Below are positions 13,179-21,440 of a stretch of DNA of 64,000 nt, piece after piece. The translations under genes were made by a program, and so were the position numbers. This stretch comes from Arthrobacter sp. AQ5-05 (lineage in GTDB: Bacteria; Actinomycetota; Actinomycetes; Actinomycetales; Micrococcaceae). The DNA lies in contig NZ_QMKQ01000003.1 of the NCBI RefSeq assembly GCF_003287975.1, positions 1 through 64,000 of the forward strand, read 5' to 3'. The first letter of the stretch is position 1. Each line of letters opens with the position of its first letter. The notes beneath the pieces were generated by a model. It had not been told where the DNA came from and ran no database searches. It saw nothing but the letters and a program-made list of their open reading frames with translations.

Positions 13179-14537
13179 ATGATCAAGACGCCCACCAGCT
13201 CGTTTGATTTCAGCGCCGAACAACTGGCCAAGGCCCTGGCCGCCAACGACATTGCCGCGACCTCAAGGGTGTTCCACCCCCTGGGGACCGCCGAGGCGCT
13301 GGAACAGCTTGAACGCCTGAACACCTTTGACCGGGCGCTTGCCTACCGCACGCTGCCCAAGGACCGGGCCATGGAGGTCTTCGAGCGCCTTGACGCCTCG
13401 TTGCAAGCCGACCTGGTCGCGGGCCTGCAGGAAGCCGACGTTGCCGAGGTCTTTGCGGCGATGAGCCCCGATGACCGGGTGGCGCTGCTCGACGAGCTGC
13501 CGGCGTCGGTGGCGAACAGGTTGATCCTGGGACTGACCGAGAAGGAACGCGCGCTGACCAGCACCGTGCTGGGCTACCCGCAGGGCGCGGTCGGGCGCTA
13601 CATGAGCCCGGAGTTCGTGATCACCCACCCGGAGATGAGTGCGGGGGAGACCCTGGGGCGGGTGCGTGCCCAGCTTGACGACGCCGAGTCGGTCTACACC
13701 ATCCTCGTCACGGACGTGGGCCGGCACCTGGTGGGCGTGGTGTCGTTGCGCGATGTGCTGCGCGCCGAACCGACCGAACGCGTGCAGGACATCATGAAGA
13801 AGCCGATCAGCGTGGGGGCGACGCTCGACGCGGAGGAGGCTGCCCGATATTGCGCCGACGCCAAGGTCCTGGTGCTGCCGATCGTTGACGCCGAGGAACG
13901 CCTCGTGGGCATCCTGACGGTCGATGACGCGCTGCGGATCCTGGAGGACGCCGAATCCGAGGACGCGGCCCGTTCCGGTGGCTCCGAGCCGCTGCGCCGC
14001 CCCTACCTCGCGACCCCGGTGCGTGCCATCGTGCGGGCACGGGTGGTGTGGCTGCTGGTGCTGGCGCTCGGTGCGACGCTGACGGTCCAGGTCATCGGCG
14101 CGTTCGAGGCGACCCTCGAGGCGCAGGTGGTGCTCTCGCTGTTCATCCCGCTGTTGATCGGCACCGGCGGGAACACCGGCAACCAGGCGGCCACCACCAT
14201 CACCCGCGCCCTGGCGCTGGGGGACGTGCGCCCGCGCGACGTGTTCAAGGTGTTTGTGCGCGAGGTGCGGGTCGGAGCCATGCTGGGGTTGCTGCTCGGA
14301 TCCCTGGGCTTTGCGATCGCCGCGCTGGCCTTCACCGTGCCCATCGGGCTGGTCATCGGGCTCACGTTGCTGGGGGTGTGCACCATGGCCGCGAGCATCG
14401 GCGGGCTGATGCCGTTGCTGGGCAAGGCGGTGCGTGCTGATCCGGCGGTGTTCTCCAACCCGTTCATCTCCACCTTCGTGGATGCGGCCGGGCTGATCAT
14501 CTACTTCCTCATCGCCACCAGCGTGCTGGGGCTCTAG
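13179..14537 (+). CDS. mgtE: Magnesium transporter MgtE
   Basis: A 452-residue Mg2+ channel/transporter. Order: cytoplasmic N domain of helical repeats (~1-130, LLDELPASVANRLI), two CBS domains (~130-260; YMSPEFVITHPEMSAGETLGRVR, LVGVVSLRDVL, LVGILTVDDALRIL), then about five membrane helices (~285-452) with the GTGGNTGNQAATTITRALA motif that lines the ion path. The N and CBS domains act as the family's Mg sensor. GGAGG at 13164-13168 supports the ATG at 13179; an upstream in-frame ATG at 13143 lacks such a site. A long structured leader precedes it. Confidence 0.95.
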   Translation: MIKTPTSSFDFSAEQLAKALAANDIAATSRVFHPLGTAEALEQLERLNTFDRALAYRTLPKDRAMEVFERLDASLQADLVAGLQEADVAEVFAAMSPDDRVALLDELPASVANRLILGLTEKERALTSTVLGYPQGAVGRYMSPEFVITHPEMSAGETLGRVRAQLDDAESVYTILVTDVGRHLVGVVSLRDVLRAEPTERVQDIMKKPISVGATLDAEEAARYCADAKVLVLPIVDAEERLVGILTVDDALRILEDAESEDAARSGGSEPLRRPYLATPVRAIVRARVVWLLVLALGATLTVQVIGAFEATLEAQVVLSLFIPLLIGTGGNTGNQAATTITRALALGDVRPRDVFKVFVREVRVGAMLGLLLGSLGFAIAALAFTVPIGLVIGLTLLGVCTMAASIGGLMPLLGKAVRADPAVFSNPFISTFVDAAGLIIYFLIATSVLGL

Positions 14538-14650
14538 GAAAAGCCCGGCAAACGGGCCCCGACGTGCCGGTTCATTCGGGCTCACGGACCGGGGCCGCGG
14601 GGCACGGATGAGATGATCGTACCGGCTGGACGCCCTTCCGGGCAGACCCT

Positions 14651-14679
14651 TTCGGCGGGACCTCCAGCGGTGCTACGGT
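14651..14679 (+). promoter_or_regulatory. Candidate promoter of the BaeRF/Vms1-like gene
   Basis: TTCGGC (14651-14656) and TACGGT (14674-14679) with a 17-bp spacer, about 55 bp upstream of the start codon. Confidence 0.45.
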
Positions 14680-14734
14680 GAGCAGACGGTTCGAATCGGC
14701 ACGCGGGCTTCCCCGCGTGGGAAGGAGCTCCCCC

Positions 14735-15880
14735 ATGGCATCACGCGCAGGTTCCACAGGAATCGACGCCTCGCTCTATCGTCGAGAGGGCCAATGGTGT
14801 ACCGCCCTCGTAGATGTTTCGCTTGGAACAACCGCGGCCCAGGAAGCGGTCGATGCACTTCCCGAGGTCGTGGGCAAGCTGCTCGCTTCGCAGCAGGCCT
14901 CGGAGGCAGACATCGCCGCGCTGGCCGAAGCACTGGTGCCGGCGCAGGGCCATGCATCCCCGGTGGCCCGCTTCGTCGCGGTGAACAACGGCGAGGTCGT
15001 GGTCGATGAGCTCATCGACGGACTGAAGGTCGAGGCCGCGGACGTCGACTGCGGCCCGTTCCCCAACCTGGTCGCCCTGGCCCGGGCCCGCGGCGGGCAA
15101 TTCCCCTACCTGGTGGCCGAGGCGAGCAAGGACGGCGGCGAGGTGCGGCTCTACCATTCCTCGGTCCAAGGTGTCGGAGAGAGCCGTGGCGTGACCGGGG
15201 ACCCCGAGGAGGCACACCATGCCCGGAAGGTTCCGGGACGCTATGACGAACCCAAGAACCGCTCCAACACCGAGGAGATCTGGCGGCGCAACGCCGACGA
15301 GCTGGCCAAGCAGATCGACGAGCTGGCCCGCGAGAACTACGTGAAGCTGATCGTGCTGGCCGGGGACATCAAGGCCCGCGAGCTGGTGGCCAGCAAGCTC
15401 GGTTCGGCGAACAAGCCGATCACCAGCATCCTCGAGCAGCACACGCGCACCGGAGGCGCGGACCAGGCAGCCTTCGCCGCCGCCGTGCAGGGACAGGTCG
15501 ACGAGGTCCTGGGCCGGGACGTGGAGGAACTGTCCAAGCGCGTGGCCAACCGCACCGGAAACGACCGGCCGGACTTGGCCCTGGGCTTCGAGGAGGTCGT
15601 GGCCGCGTTGCAGCAGGCGCAGGCCGACACGGTGCTGGTGGGCCAGTACCAGGACGACGAGACGCTCATGGCCCTGGATGCCGACCCGTGGCTGTGTGGC
15701 GAGGACTCGGAGGAACATTCCGAATCGGTCATCGGGTCCTGGCCGGCCCCCGAGGTGCTCCTGCGCGCCACCGCGTTGACCGATGCCACCATCCGCTATG
15801 TGCCCGAGGGCGTGCTGCCCGAGGGAGTGGGCATTGCCGCGCTGCTGCGGTGGCCCAACACCGCCGAACCGACGACCTGA
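14735..15880 (+). CDS. BaeRF/Vms1-Ankzf1-like protein (eRF1-related, peptidyl-tRNA hydrolase family)
   Basis: A 381-residue soluble protein resembling the bacterial eRF1-like family that includes M. tuberculosis Rv2629, now often annotated as Vms1/Ankzf1-family peptidyl-tRNA hydrolase. Features include the central RYDEPKNRSNTEEIWRRNADELAKQIDEL helix start, LIVLAGDIKARELVASKL and the C-terminal EGVGIAALLRWP. Relatives in eukaryotes release nascent chains from stalled ribosomes; the bacterial role is less settled (stress, hibernation). AAGGAG precedes the ATG at 14735. It is monocistronic between its own promoter and a strong terminator. Confidence 0.7.
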   Translation: MASRAGSTGIDASLYRREGQWCTALVDVSLGTTAAQEAVDALPEVVGKLLASQQASEADIAALAEALVPAQGHASPVARFVAVNNGEVVVDELIDGLKVEAADVDCGPFPNLVALARARGGQFPYLVAEASKDGGEVRLYHSSVQGVGESRGVTGDPEEAHHARKVPGRYDEPKNRSNTEEIWRRNADELAKQIDELARENYVKLIVLAGDIKARELVASKLGSANKPITSILEQHTRTGGADQAAFAAAVQGQVDEVLGRDVEELSKRVANRTGNDRPDLALGFEEVVAALQQAQADTVLVGQYQDDETLMALDADPWLCGEDSEEHSESVIGSWPAPEVLLRATALTDATIRYVPEGVLPEGVGIAALLRWPNTAEPTT

Positions 15881-15907
15881 CAGCTGGGCGGCACGGACAA
15901 GAAATTG

Positions 15908-15957
15908 GGCCCGGTGGCGGGCGAACCGATCGGTTCGCCCGCCACCGGGCCTCTTTT
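15908..15957. terminator. Intrinsic terminator between convergent genes
   Basis: A 21-bp perfect stem (15908-15928 with 15931-15951; only two bases at the turn, so the loop must open by a few pairs) followed by CTCTTTTT on the plus strand. It lies between the BaeRF-like gene and the zinc-binding lipoprotein and probably terminates the rightward transcript. Confidence 0.88.
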
Positions 15958-15973
15958 TGCCGGGGGGTTCCCG

Positions 15974-16981
15974 CTACTTGGCCAGGGCCTCAAAGGCACG
16001 GATGTTGGAATCCATCCAGGACACGTAGTCGGTGTTCGGCGGCAAGGTCTCGGTGAAGTCGATGACCTCGACGTTGGCCGCGTCGGCCAGTGCGCGGATG
16101 CGTTCGGTCTGCGGGCTTTCGGTCTGGGTGTTGTAGGCCAGCACGTCGATGGCGCCGTTGTCGAACAACGCGCCCATTTCGTTGAATGCCTGCGGGGAGA
16201 CCTCGCCGCCGCCCTCGATGGATTCGCTCAGGCCCTCGGGGGTCGCGTCTTCCATTCCCAGGTCCTCGAGCAGATGGAAGGGCACCGGTTCGGTCATCGC
16301 GAAATGCTTCCCGTCCAGGGACCCCTGCAGGTTCGCGACCTTGGTTTCCAGGTCCTTCAGGTCGGTCGTCAGCGATGCGGAATTGTCGGTGAAGGTCGTG
16401 GCGGCCTCGGGCTTCAGCACGGACAGGCGCTTGGCGATCTCGTCGGTGAGCAGGCGCATCGATTCGAGGTCGTACCAGACATGCTCGTTGTAGGCGGCAT
16501 GGTCGTGGCCTTCGTGCTCCTCGGCGGCTGTCTCTTCGGCGGCGTGGTCGTGGCCTTCGTGCTCGTCGGTGGCTGCTTCGTGCTCGGCGTGTCCTTCCTC
16601 CTTGGCGATTGGCGAGGTGTCAACGGCGTTGATGACCGTGGAGTCGGAAAGCTTGAGGTCCTTGGCCAGCACGTCCATGAAGGCGTCGTATCCGCCGCCG
16701 TTGGCAACCACCAGCTGGGCCTTGGACATCGCGAGCTTGTCACGCGAGGTGGCCTCGTAGGAGTGGGGGTCCTGGGACGGGGAGTCGATGAGCGAGGTGG
16801 CCTGGACCGCGTCGCCGCCGATCCTTTCGACGAGGTCGGCGTACACGGTGGTGCTGGTGACAACCTGGAGCTTCTCGCTGCCGGGGGCCGGCTCGTCGCC
16901 GGAGGCGTTTCCGCCGCAGGCGGCAAGCGCGAGGGTTCCGGCAAGGGCCAGGGGAAACAGGGTGCGGGTGCGGAGATTCAT
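15974..16981 (-). CDS. Zinc-type ABC transporter substrate-binding lipoprotein (ZnuA/AztC-like)
   Basis: A 335-residue metal-binding protein of the cluster A-I (ZnuA/TroA) family. A lipoprotein signal with lipobox LALAACGG anchors it outside the membrane. Zinc-ligand regions appear as DPHSYEAT, the histidine-rich loop (repeated HEGHDHAA at ~160-185), NEHVWYDL and FAMTEPVPFHLLEDL. The His-rich acidic loop is typical of Zn rather than Mn binders. Permease and ATPase genes are not adjacent, so it must work with subunits encoded elsewhere. A Zur-like site lies 60-84 bp upstream of the start, overlapping the end of the yibE/F gene. Confidence 0.85.
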   Translation of the reverse strand: MNLRTRTLFPLALAGTLALAACGGNASGDEPAPGSEKLQVVTSTTVYADLVERIGGDAVQATSLIDSPSQDPHSYEATSRDKLAMSKAQLVVANGGGYDAFMDVLAKDLKLSDSTVINAVDTSPIAKEEGHAEHEAATDEHEGHDHAAEETAAEEHEGHDHAAYNEHVWYDLESMRLLTDEIAKRLSVLKPEAATTFTDNSASLTTDLKDLETKVANLQGSLDGKHFAMTEPVPFHLLEDLGMEDATPEGLSESIEGGGEVSPQAFNEMGALFDNGAIDVLAYNTQTESPQTERIRALADAANVEVIDFTETLPPNTDYVSWMDSNIRAFEALAK

Positions 16982-17040
16982 GGGGCGGCAAGGTCCTTGT
17001 GTCAGGTGAAGGGATGATGCGTTCGGATTCCCAGCCTAAC

Positions 17041-17065
17041 TTAAACAAGAACGATTCGCATTAAG
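17041..17065 (-). promoter_or_regulatory. Possible Zur/Fur-family operator before the zinc-binding lipoprotein
   Basis: An AT-rich patch in GC-rich surroundings. It contains AAGAACGATTCGCATT, with GAA-CGA-TTC symmetry resembling actinobacterial Zur sites (TGAAAATGATTTTCA-like). It overlaps the stop codon of the upstream yibE/F gene. The match is imperfect, so this is a candidate. Confidence 0.4.
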
Positions 17066-18392
17066 CGTCGGGGTGCCGGCCCGCATCCACCGGGACTCCG
17101 GCCGGCCGGGGCGAATCCGGGGCAGCTGCCGACGGCTGCTGCACCAGGGCCCGCCGTCCGGTTGGCCGGGAGACGGCTTCGGCGGGCCCGGCGCCCGAAC
17201 CCGTCGCCTTGACCACGGCCACTGCAATGGCGGTGGTGACCGGGATGGCCAGGACCAGGCCGATCGAGCCCACCAGGATCCGGATGACCTCCTCGGCCAT
17301 CTGCCCGGTGGTGAGGGTGTCGACCAGGGGCCTGTCGTACAGGCTGACCAGCACCAGGATGGGCAGGGCCGCGCCCGCATAGGCGAAGGCGATGGTGTAG
17401 ACGGTCGAGGCGATGTGGTCCCGGCCGATGCGCATCCCCGAAGCAAAAAGTTGCCCGGCGGTGGAGTGCGGGGCGATCTCCGCCAGCTCCCACACCGCGG
17501 AAGACTGGGTGATGGTCACGTCGTTGAGCACGCCCATGCCGGCGATGAGCAGGCCGCACAGCAGCAACCCGGACAGGCTCAGCTGCGGCACCACGGTGCT
17601 CAGCGTCAGCGCCGCGTCGTCGGTGGCCCCGGTCAGCGCCGCCGCATCGGTGGCCCAGACGGCAATCGCCGCGGTGACACCCAGCCCGAAAAGTGTCCCG
17701 AGCAGGGCCGTGGAGGTCCTGGCCGAGAAACCGTGGGCAAAATACAGGGCGGCAAACATGACGACGGTGGAGGTGGTCAGTCCGACCAGCATCGGGGACC
17801 TGCCTTCCAGCAGCGCCGGAATCATGAAGCCGACGATGAAGGCCAGCCCGCCAACGAGCCCGGCCAGCGCACGCAGCCCGCGCCATCGCGCGACCAGGCA
17901 GACGACCACCGCGTAGATGATTCCCAGCAGGGCCAGCGGGGTCGAGCGCACGAAGTCAACAAAGACGTAGGGAGCCGAGGAATCGGTGGTGTGCGACAGG
18001 TCGAGGTACTTGATCTTGTCCCCTGCCACCAGGGGCCGGGACTGGGTCGTCTCCGGGGGCACCTCCAGCACGAAGGACGCGCCACCGGCTTCGGGCGAAA
18101 CGTAGGAAACATCGCACAGCAGTTCCTTGCCGCCGACCTCGTCCAGGCCCTGGGTGGAGGGGCAAGTTTCGCTCACGGTCCGGGTGACGGTCCCGATGGA
18201 GAGCTCCACGCCGTTCGCGGTGTCAAAGACATCGTTGAGGGGCGTTTTGGTGATGCCGCCGGCCGGCCAGAGCAGGATGGTTGCCACGAAGGCCAGCACC
18301 CCGACCGGGGCGAGCAGGATCCACAGGATGAGGTTGGCGCGGCGGCGCCTGGTCGGGTCGACGAGTACGTCGGCGTGGTGGTGTCCACCCAT
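17061..18392 (-). CDS. YibE/F-family membrane protein
   Basis: A 443-residue integral membrane protein of the YibE/F family. The N-terminus carries GHHHADV and one helix (~20-43), then a ~110-residue extracytoplasmic domain with paired cysteines (SETCPSTQG, KELLCDVSY), then about seven helices including the family block GLLLCGLLIAGMGVLNDVTITQSSAVWELA. Function is undefined; family members are sometimes linked to transport. The His-rich start and the neighbouring zinc-binding lipoprotein suggest, weakly, a metal context. The proline-rich C-terminal tail (PSAAAPDSPRPAGVP) is probably disordered. The lipoprotein start follows 80 bp downstream. Confidence 0.85.
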   Translation of the reverse strand: MGGHHHADVLVDPTRRRRANLILWILLAPVGVLAFVATILLWPAGGITKTPLNDVFDTANGVELSIGTVTRTVSETCPSTQGLDEVGGKELLCDVSYVSPEAGGASFVLEVPPETTQSRPLVAGDKIKYLDLSHTTDSSAPYVFVDFVRSTPLALLGIIYAVVVCLVARWRGLRALAGLVGGLAFIVGFMIPALLEGRSPMLVGLTTSTVVMFAALYFAHGFSARTSTALLGTLFGLGVTAAIAVWATDAAALTGATDDAALTLSTVVPQLSLSGLLLCGLLIAGMGVLNDVTITQSSAVWELAEIAPHSTAGQLFASGMRIGRDHIASTVYTIAFAYAGAALPILVLVSLYDRPLVDTLTTGQMAEEVIRILVGSIGLVLAIPVTTAIAVAVVKATGSGAGPAEAVSRPTGRRALVQQPSAAAPDSPRPAGVPVDAGRHPDA

Positions 18393-18584
18393 GAAAGTTC
18401 AGCTCCAGATCGGTTGGAAGGCCTTGTGTCCCCAAATATTGCCCAAGGGAACAGTGTAGCGATTCGTCAAGAACAACTGGCGCGTGTGCCCGCCGGCGGT
18501 GTCCGGGAAACCGGCCCCGGAACGGGACGTCGGATGGCGGCCGGGCCGCGGCATGCCCTGGTGCCGCTGGCTGGAATCGATCCC

Positions 18585-19057
18585 ATGTCGAGAACCCGCG
18601 TGCGCGACGCCTGCTCCCGGCGCGCCGATGAAGACATCAGGCCGTGGGCCTTATGGATCATGTCCATCGGGATGACCGCGAATTGATGCTCGAGCTGGCG
18701 AAGCTTGCCGACGGGTTGATCCTCGATGCCGGACGCGGTCCCGGCCAATGGACCAATTACCTGCAGGAACACGGTGCCGAGGTCGTGGGCGTGGATCTTG
18801 CCCCGGCCTTCGTCGAGCGTTCCCGGCAACGGTTCCCCCGGGTGCCCATCACGGAGGGAAACCTCGAGGACCTCCGGCTGCCGGACGGATCGGTCGCCGG
18901 GATCCTGTCCTGGTACTCGATCATCCATGCCGATCCCGCGGACGTGGGCAAGATCCTGCGCGCTCGAGGATGCCGGCTTCGGTGTGAGTGGGATCCACGC
19001 CCGGACCGACCCGGGCCGGCGGCCCCATGGCGCGATTCCCGCCCGGAGGAACCTCGG
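18585..19057 (+). pseudogene. Decayed SAM-dependent methyltransferase
   Basis: Pieces of one class I methyltransferase lie in three reading frames. MSRTRVRDACSRRADE begins at 18585. A one-base shift near 18636 moves the homology to the frame reading LMDHVHRDDRELM..., with motif I as LDAGRGPGQWTNYL, then VVGVDLAPAFVERSRQRFP and GILSWYSIIHADP. Near 18961 it jumps to a third frame as EDAGFGVSGIHARTDPGRRPHGAI. About 45-50 residues expected between the last two blocks are missing. Motif I also has Arg where Cys or Gly is usual. It cannot give a functional enzyme, and its 3' side abuts the next leftward gene. Confidence 0.8.
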
Positions 19058-19103
19058 CGACAACCAGCTTGGGCCGGGATCAGGGGCTCGGCCTTCCACC
19101 ACA

Positions 19104-19520
19104 TCACCCGGCCTCGTGCAGCGGTGCCCGGGATCCGTCCCGGTGCTCCGCGGTGTCCACGGGAACCGCGACGACCTGGACGTCGTCTTCCTGCGTGATC
19201 GTCCCCGGGCTGGTTGAACGCAGCTCGATCCACCCGATGCCGTACTTGTCCAGCAGCCGAAGGTACCCCTGGGTCATCTCCAGCAGGTGCGTTGCCGAGG
19301 CCTTGAACCATGAACGGGCGCCGGGCGGCGCATAGCAGTCCGGCGAGGCAAGGGTCGGATCCGGGTACAGCGCGTTGGCCGCGGCGTTTGAGGTGCGGTG
19401 CCGGGCCGCGTCGGCCGGGTCGAGCCTTCCGGTGGCGGCCAGCCCGTTCGCCAGCGCAAACACACCAGGAAACCGGCCATGCCGGTTCGGGGCGGTGCCC
19501 TGGTACCTGATGAATTCCAT
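19104..19520 (-). CDS. Conserved hypothetical protein, 138 aa
   Basis: Starts MEFIRYQGTAPNRHGRFPGVFALANGLA and contains ANALYPDPTLASPDCYAPPGARSWFKASATHLLEMTQGYLRLLDKYGIGWIELRSTSPG. The MEFIRYxGTxPNxHGxFPGVFALANGLA start recurs in actinobacterial proteins of unknown function as I recall, but I cannot name the family. Small, soluble and without signal peptide. It is followed by the decayed methyltransferase and preceded by the aldehyde dehydrogenase operon, 40 bp after its stop, so it may be the last gene of that transcript. Confidence 0.75.
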   Translation of the reverse strand: MEFIRYQGTAPNRHGRFPGVFALANGLAATGRLDPADAARHRTSNAAANALYPDPTLASPDCYAPPGARSWFKASATHLLEMTQGYLRLLDKYGIGWIELRSTSPGTITQEDDVQVVAVPVDTAEHRDGSRAPLHEAG

Positions 19521-19560
19521 GCCCCGACACTACGGCAACCGCCCGCCGGCGTGCCGGGAC

Positions 19561-21045
19561 CTACCGCTGCTTGAAGACGGTGTCCTGCCAGGCCTTGTGC
19601 ACGTCGGTGTCGTGGGAGATCAGCACGTGCTTGACGTTGGTGTATTCCTCGAAGGAGTAGGAACCCATGTCCTTGCCGAAGCCCGAGGCCTTGTACCCGC
19701 CGTGCGGCATTTCCGAGACGATCGGGATGTGCTCGTTGATCCACACGCAGCCGGCCTGGATCTGGGCGGCGGCGCGCATGGCCAGGTTCACGTTGCTGGT
19801 CCAGGCCGAGGCGGCCAGCCCGTAGGGGGTGTCGTTGGCCAAGGCGATGCCCTGCTCGGCGGTCTCGAAGGGAAGGACTACCAGCACGGGGCCGAAGATC
19901 TCGTCCTGGACGATCTCGGAATCCTGCGCGGCACCGGTGATGAGCGTCGGGCGGTAGAACGCCCCGGGCAGCTCCGGGGCCAGCCCGCCGGCCAGCACGC
20001 TGGCACCGGATTGCCTGGCCCGCTCGACCATGGAGGCGACCTTGTCGCGGTGGGCGAAGGAGATCAGCGAGCCCATGTCGGTGTCCGGTTCGGTGGGATC
20101 GCCCACGACCATCGAGTCCATGAGTTCGGCCACCCGCGCGGTGAACTTCTCGAACAGCGAGGAATGCACATAGGCGCGGGTCGCGGCGGTGCAGTCCTGT
20201 CCGGAGTTGATGGTGGAACCGGCCACCGCGCCGTGGGCTGCGGCCTCGACGTCGGCGTCGGCAAAGACGACCAGCGGCGCCTTGCCGCCAAGTTCCAGGT
20301 GCACGCGCTTGCCGGTCTCCGCGGCCATTTCCATGACCCGCCGGCCCACGGCCGTGGAACCGGTGAAGGAACTCATGGCCACCTGCGGGTGGCGGACCAG
20401 GGCCTCGCCGACCTCGCGTCCGGAGCCCGTGACGATGTTGATGACCCCGTCGGGGATGCCGGCGGCGGTGGCTGCCTCGGCGAAGATGAGCGAGGTCGCC
20501 GGGGTCAGCTCGCTGGGCTTGAGCACGATGGTGTTGCCCGCCGCGATCGCCGGGAGGATCTTCCACGCTGCCATCTGCAGCGGGTAGTTCCACGGGGCGA
20601 TGGAGCCGATCACGCCGATGGCCTCGCGGCGGATCATCGAGGTGGAGTTCCCGGCGTAGTCCCCGGCCGCCGCCCCCTGCAGGTTCCGTGCGGCCCCGGC
20701 AAAGAAGTTCACGTTGTCGAGGGTGCCGGGCACGTCGAACTCGGTGGACATCCGCATGGACTTGCCTGTCTGGGCGGTTTCCAGGGCGGCGAGTTGCCCG
20801 GCGCGGGAAGCCAGCTCGGTGGCGAATGCCAGCAGGAAGCCGGAACGGGCACCGGGGGTCAGCCTCGACCAGGAGGTGAAGGCGGCTGCGGCCGCTGCCA
20901 CCGCGTCCTCGACATCCCGGGTGCCTGCATAGTCGATGACCGAATCGACCGCCCCGGTGGCGGGGTTGATGCGCTCGGCGGTGGGGCCGGAACCAACACG
21001 GTAGGAGCCGTTGATGTACTGGTTGCCCTGGCTGGTGGTGCTCAT
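19561..21045 (-). CDS. Gamma-aminobutyraldehyde dehydrogenase-type aldehyde dehydrogenase
   Basis: A 494-residue NAD(P)-dependent ALDH. The catalytic Cys is C285 in NSGQDCTAATR, with the general base Glu in LELGGKAPLVVF. The closing segment FGKDMGSYSFEEYTNVKHV is typical of PatD/aminobutyraldehyde dehydrogenases that oxidise 4-aminobutanal from putrescine to GABA. Its ATG overlaps the cupin stop (ATGA), making it the last member of a coupled FAD oxidase-cupin-ALDH operon, which fits oxidation of the aldehyde released upstream in the pathway. Confidence 0.88.
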   Translation of the reverse strand: MSTTSQGNQYINGSYRVGSGPTAERINPATGAVDSVIDYAGTRDVEDAVAAAAAAFTSWSRLTPGARSGFLLAFATELASRAGQLAALETAQTGKSMRMSTEFDVPGTLDNVNFFAGAARNLQGAAAGDYAGNSTSMIRREAIGVIGSIAPWNYPLQMAAWKILPAIAAGNTIVLKPSELTPATSLIFAEAATAAGIPDGVINIVTGSGREVGEALVRHPQVAMSSFTGSTAVGRRVMEMAAETGKRVHLELGGKAPLVVFADADVEAAAHGAVAGSTINSGQDCTAATRAYVHSSLFEKFTARVAELMDSMVVGDPTEPDTDMGSLISFAHRDKVASMVERARQSGASVLAGGLAPELPGAFYRPTLITGAAQDSEIVQDEIFGPVLVVLPFETAEQGIALANDTPYGLAASAWTSNVNLAMRAAAQIQAGCVWINEHIPIVSEMPHGGYKASGFGKDMGSYSFEEYTNVKHVLISHDTDVHKAWQDTVFKQR

Positions 21046-21440
21046 GGATTGCTCCCGGTGGTGTCCGTGGGGGTGAAGTAGATCTTGCGAAGCGGCGTGG
21101 TGACGGTCCAGGTGGTCTGCATTCCTGCACTCAGGCGCATGATGGTTCCGGGCACCAGGTCGGCGGTGCGGGCGGGGTGGCCCTCGAAGGGGGCAATGAC
21201 CACGGTGCCGTGCCCGGCGGTGACGACGAAGATTTCCTCGTCCTCCACGTCGTACATGGATCCGGCGGCCATCTCCCAGATCCCGAATTCGGCCCCGGCC
21301 AAGGTGCCGAGTTCCACCACCGCGGTGGTGGTGGTTTCGTCGGCCGCCTGCCCGGGCGCCACCGGTTCGTGGTCCATGGGCACGCGGTTCACGCGCAATG
21401 CATGGCCGCCCAACAGGTGCGGGAAGTCGGGGATGCTCAC
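21042..21440 (-). CDS. Cupin-domain protein in an amine-oxidation operon
   Basis: A 132-residue single cupin. The core reads GTLAGAEFGIWEMAAGSMYDVEDEEIFVVTAGHGTVVI, with the E-E-I-F-V-V-x-x-G-x-G pattern of a cupin_3/RmlC-like barrel, but few histidines for metal binding. The GTG at 21440 overlaps the FAD oxidase stop, and its own stop overlaps the ALDH start, so all three genes are translationally coupled. Cupins of this type accompany PuuB-like oxidases; a role in substrate handling or aldehyde chemistry is inferred only. Confidence 0.82.
   Translation of the reverse strand: MSIPDFPHLLGGHALRVNRVPMDHEPVAPGQAADETTTTAVVELGTLAGAEFGIWEMAAGSMYDVEDEEIFVVTAGHGTVVIAPFEGHPARTADLVPGTIMRLSAGMQTTWTVTTPLRKIYFTPTDTTGSNP

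Noticed and set aside
12932-13207. Small coding frame in the mgtE leader
   Set aside because: Pro/Arg-rich translation, no ribosome site, overlaps predicted hairpins and the mgtE start.
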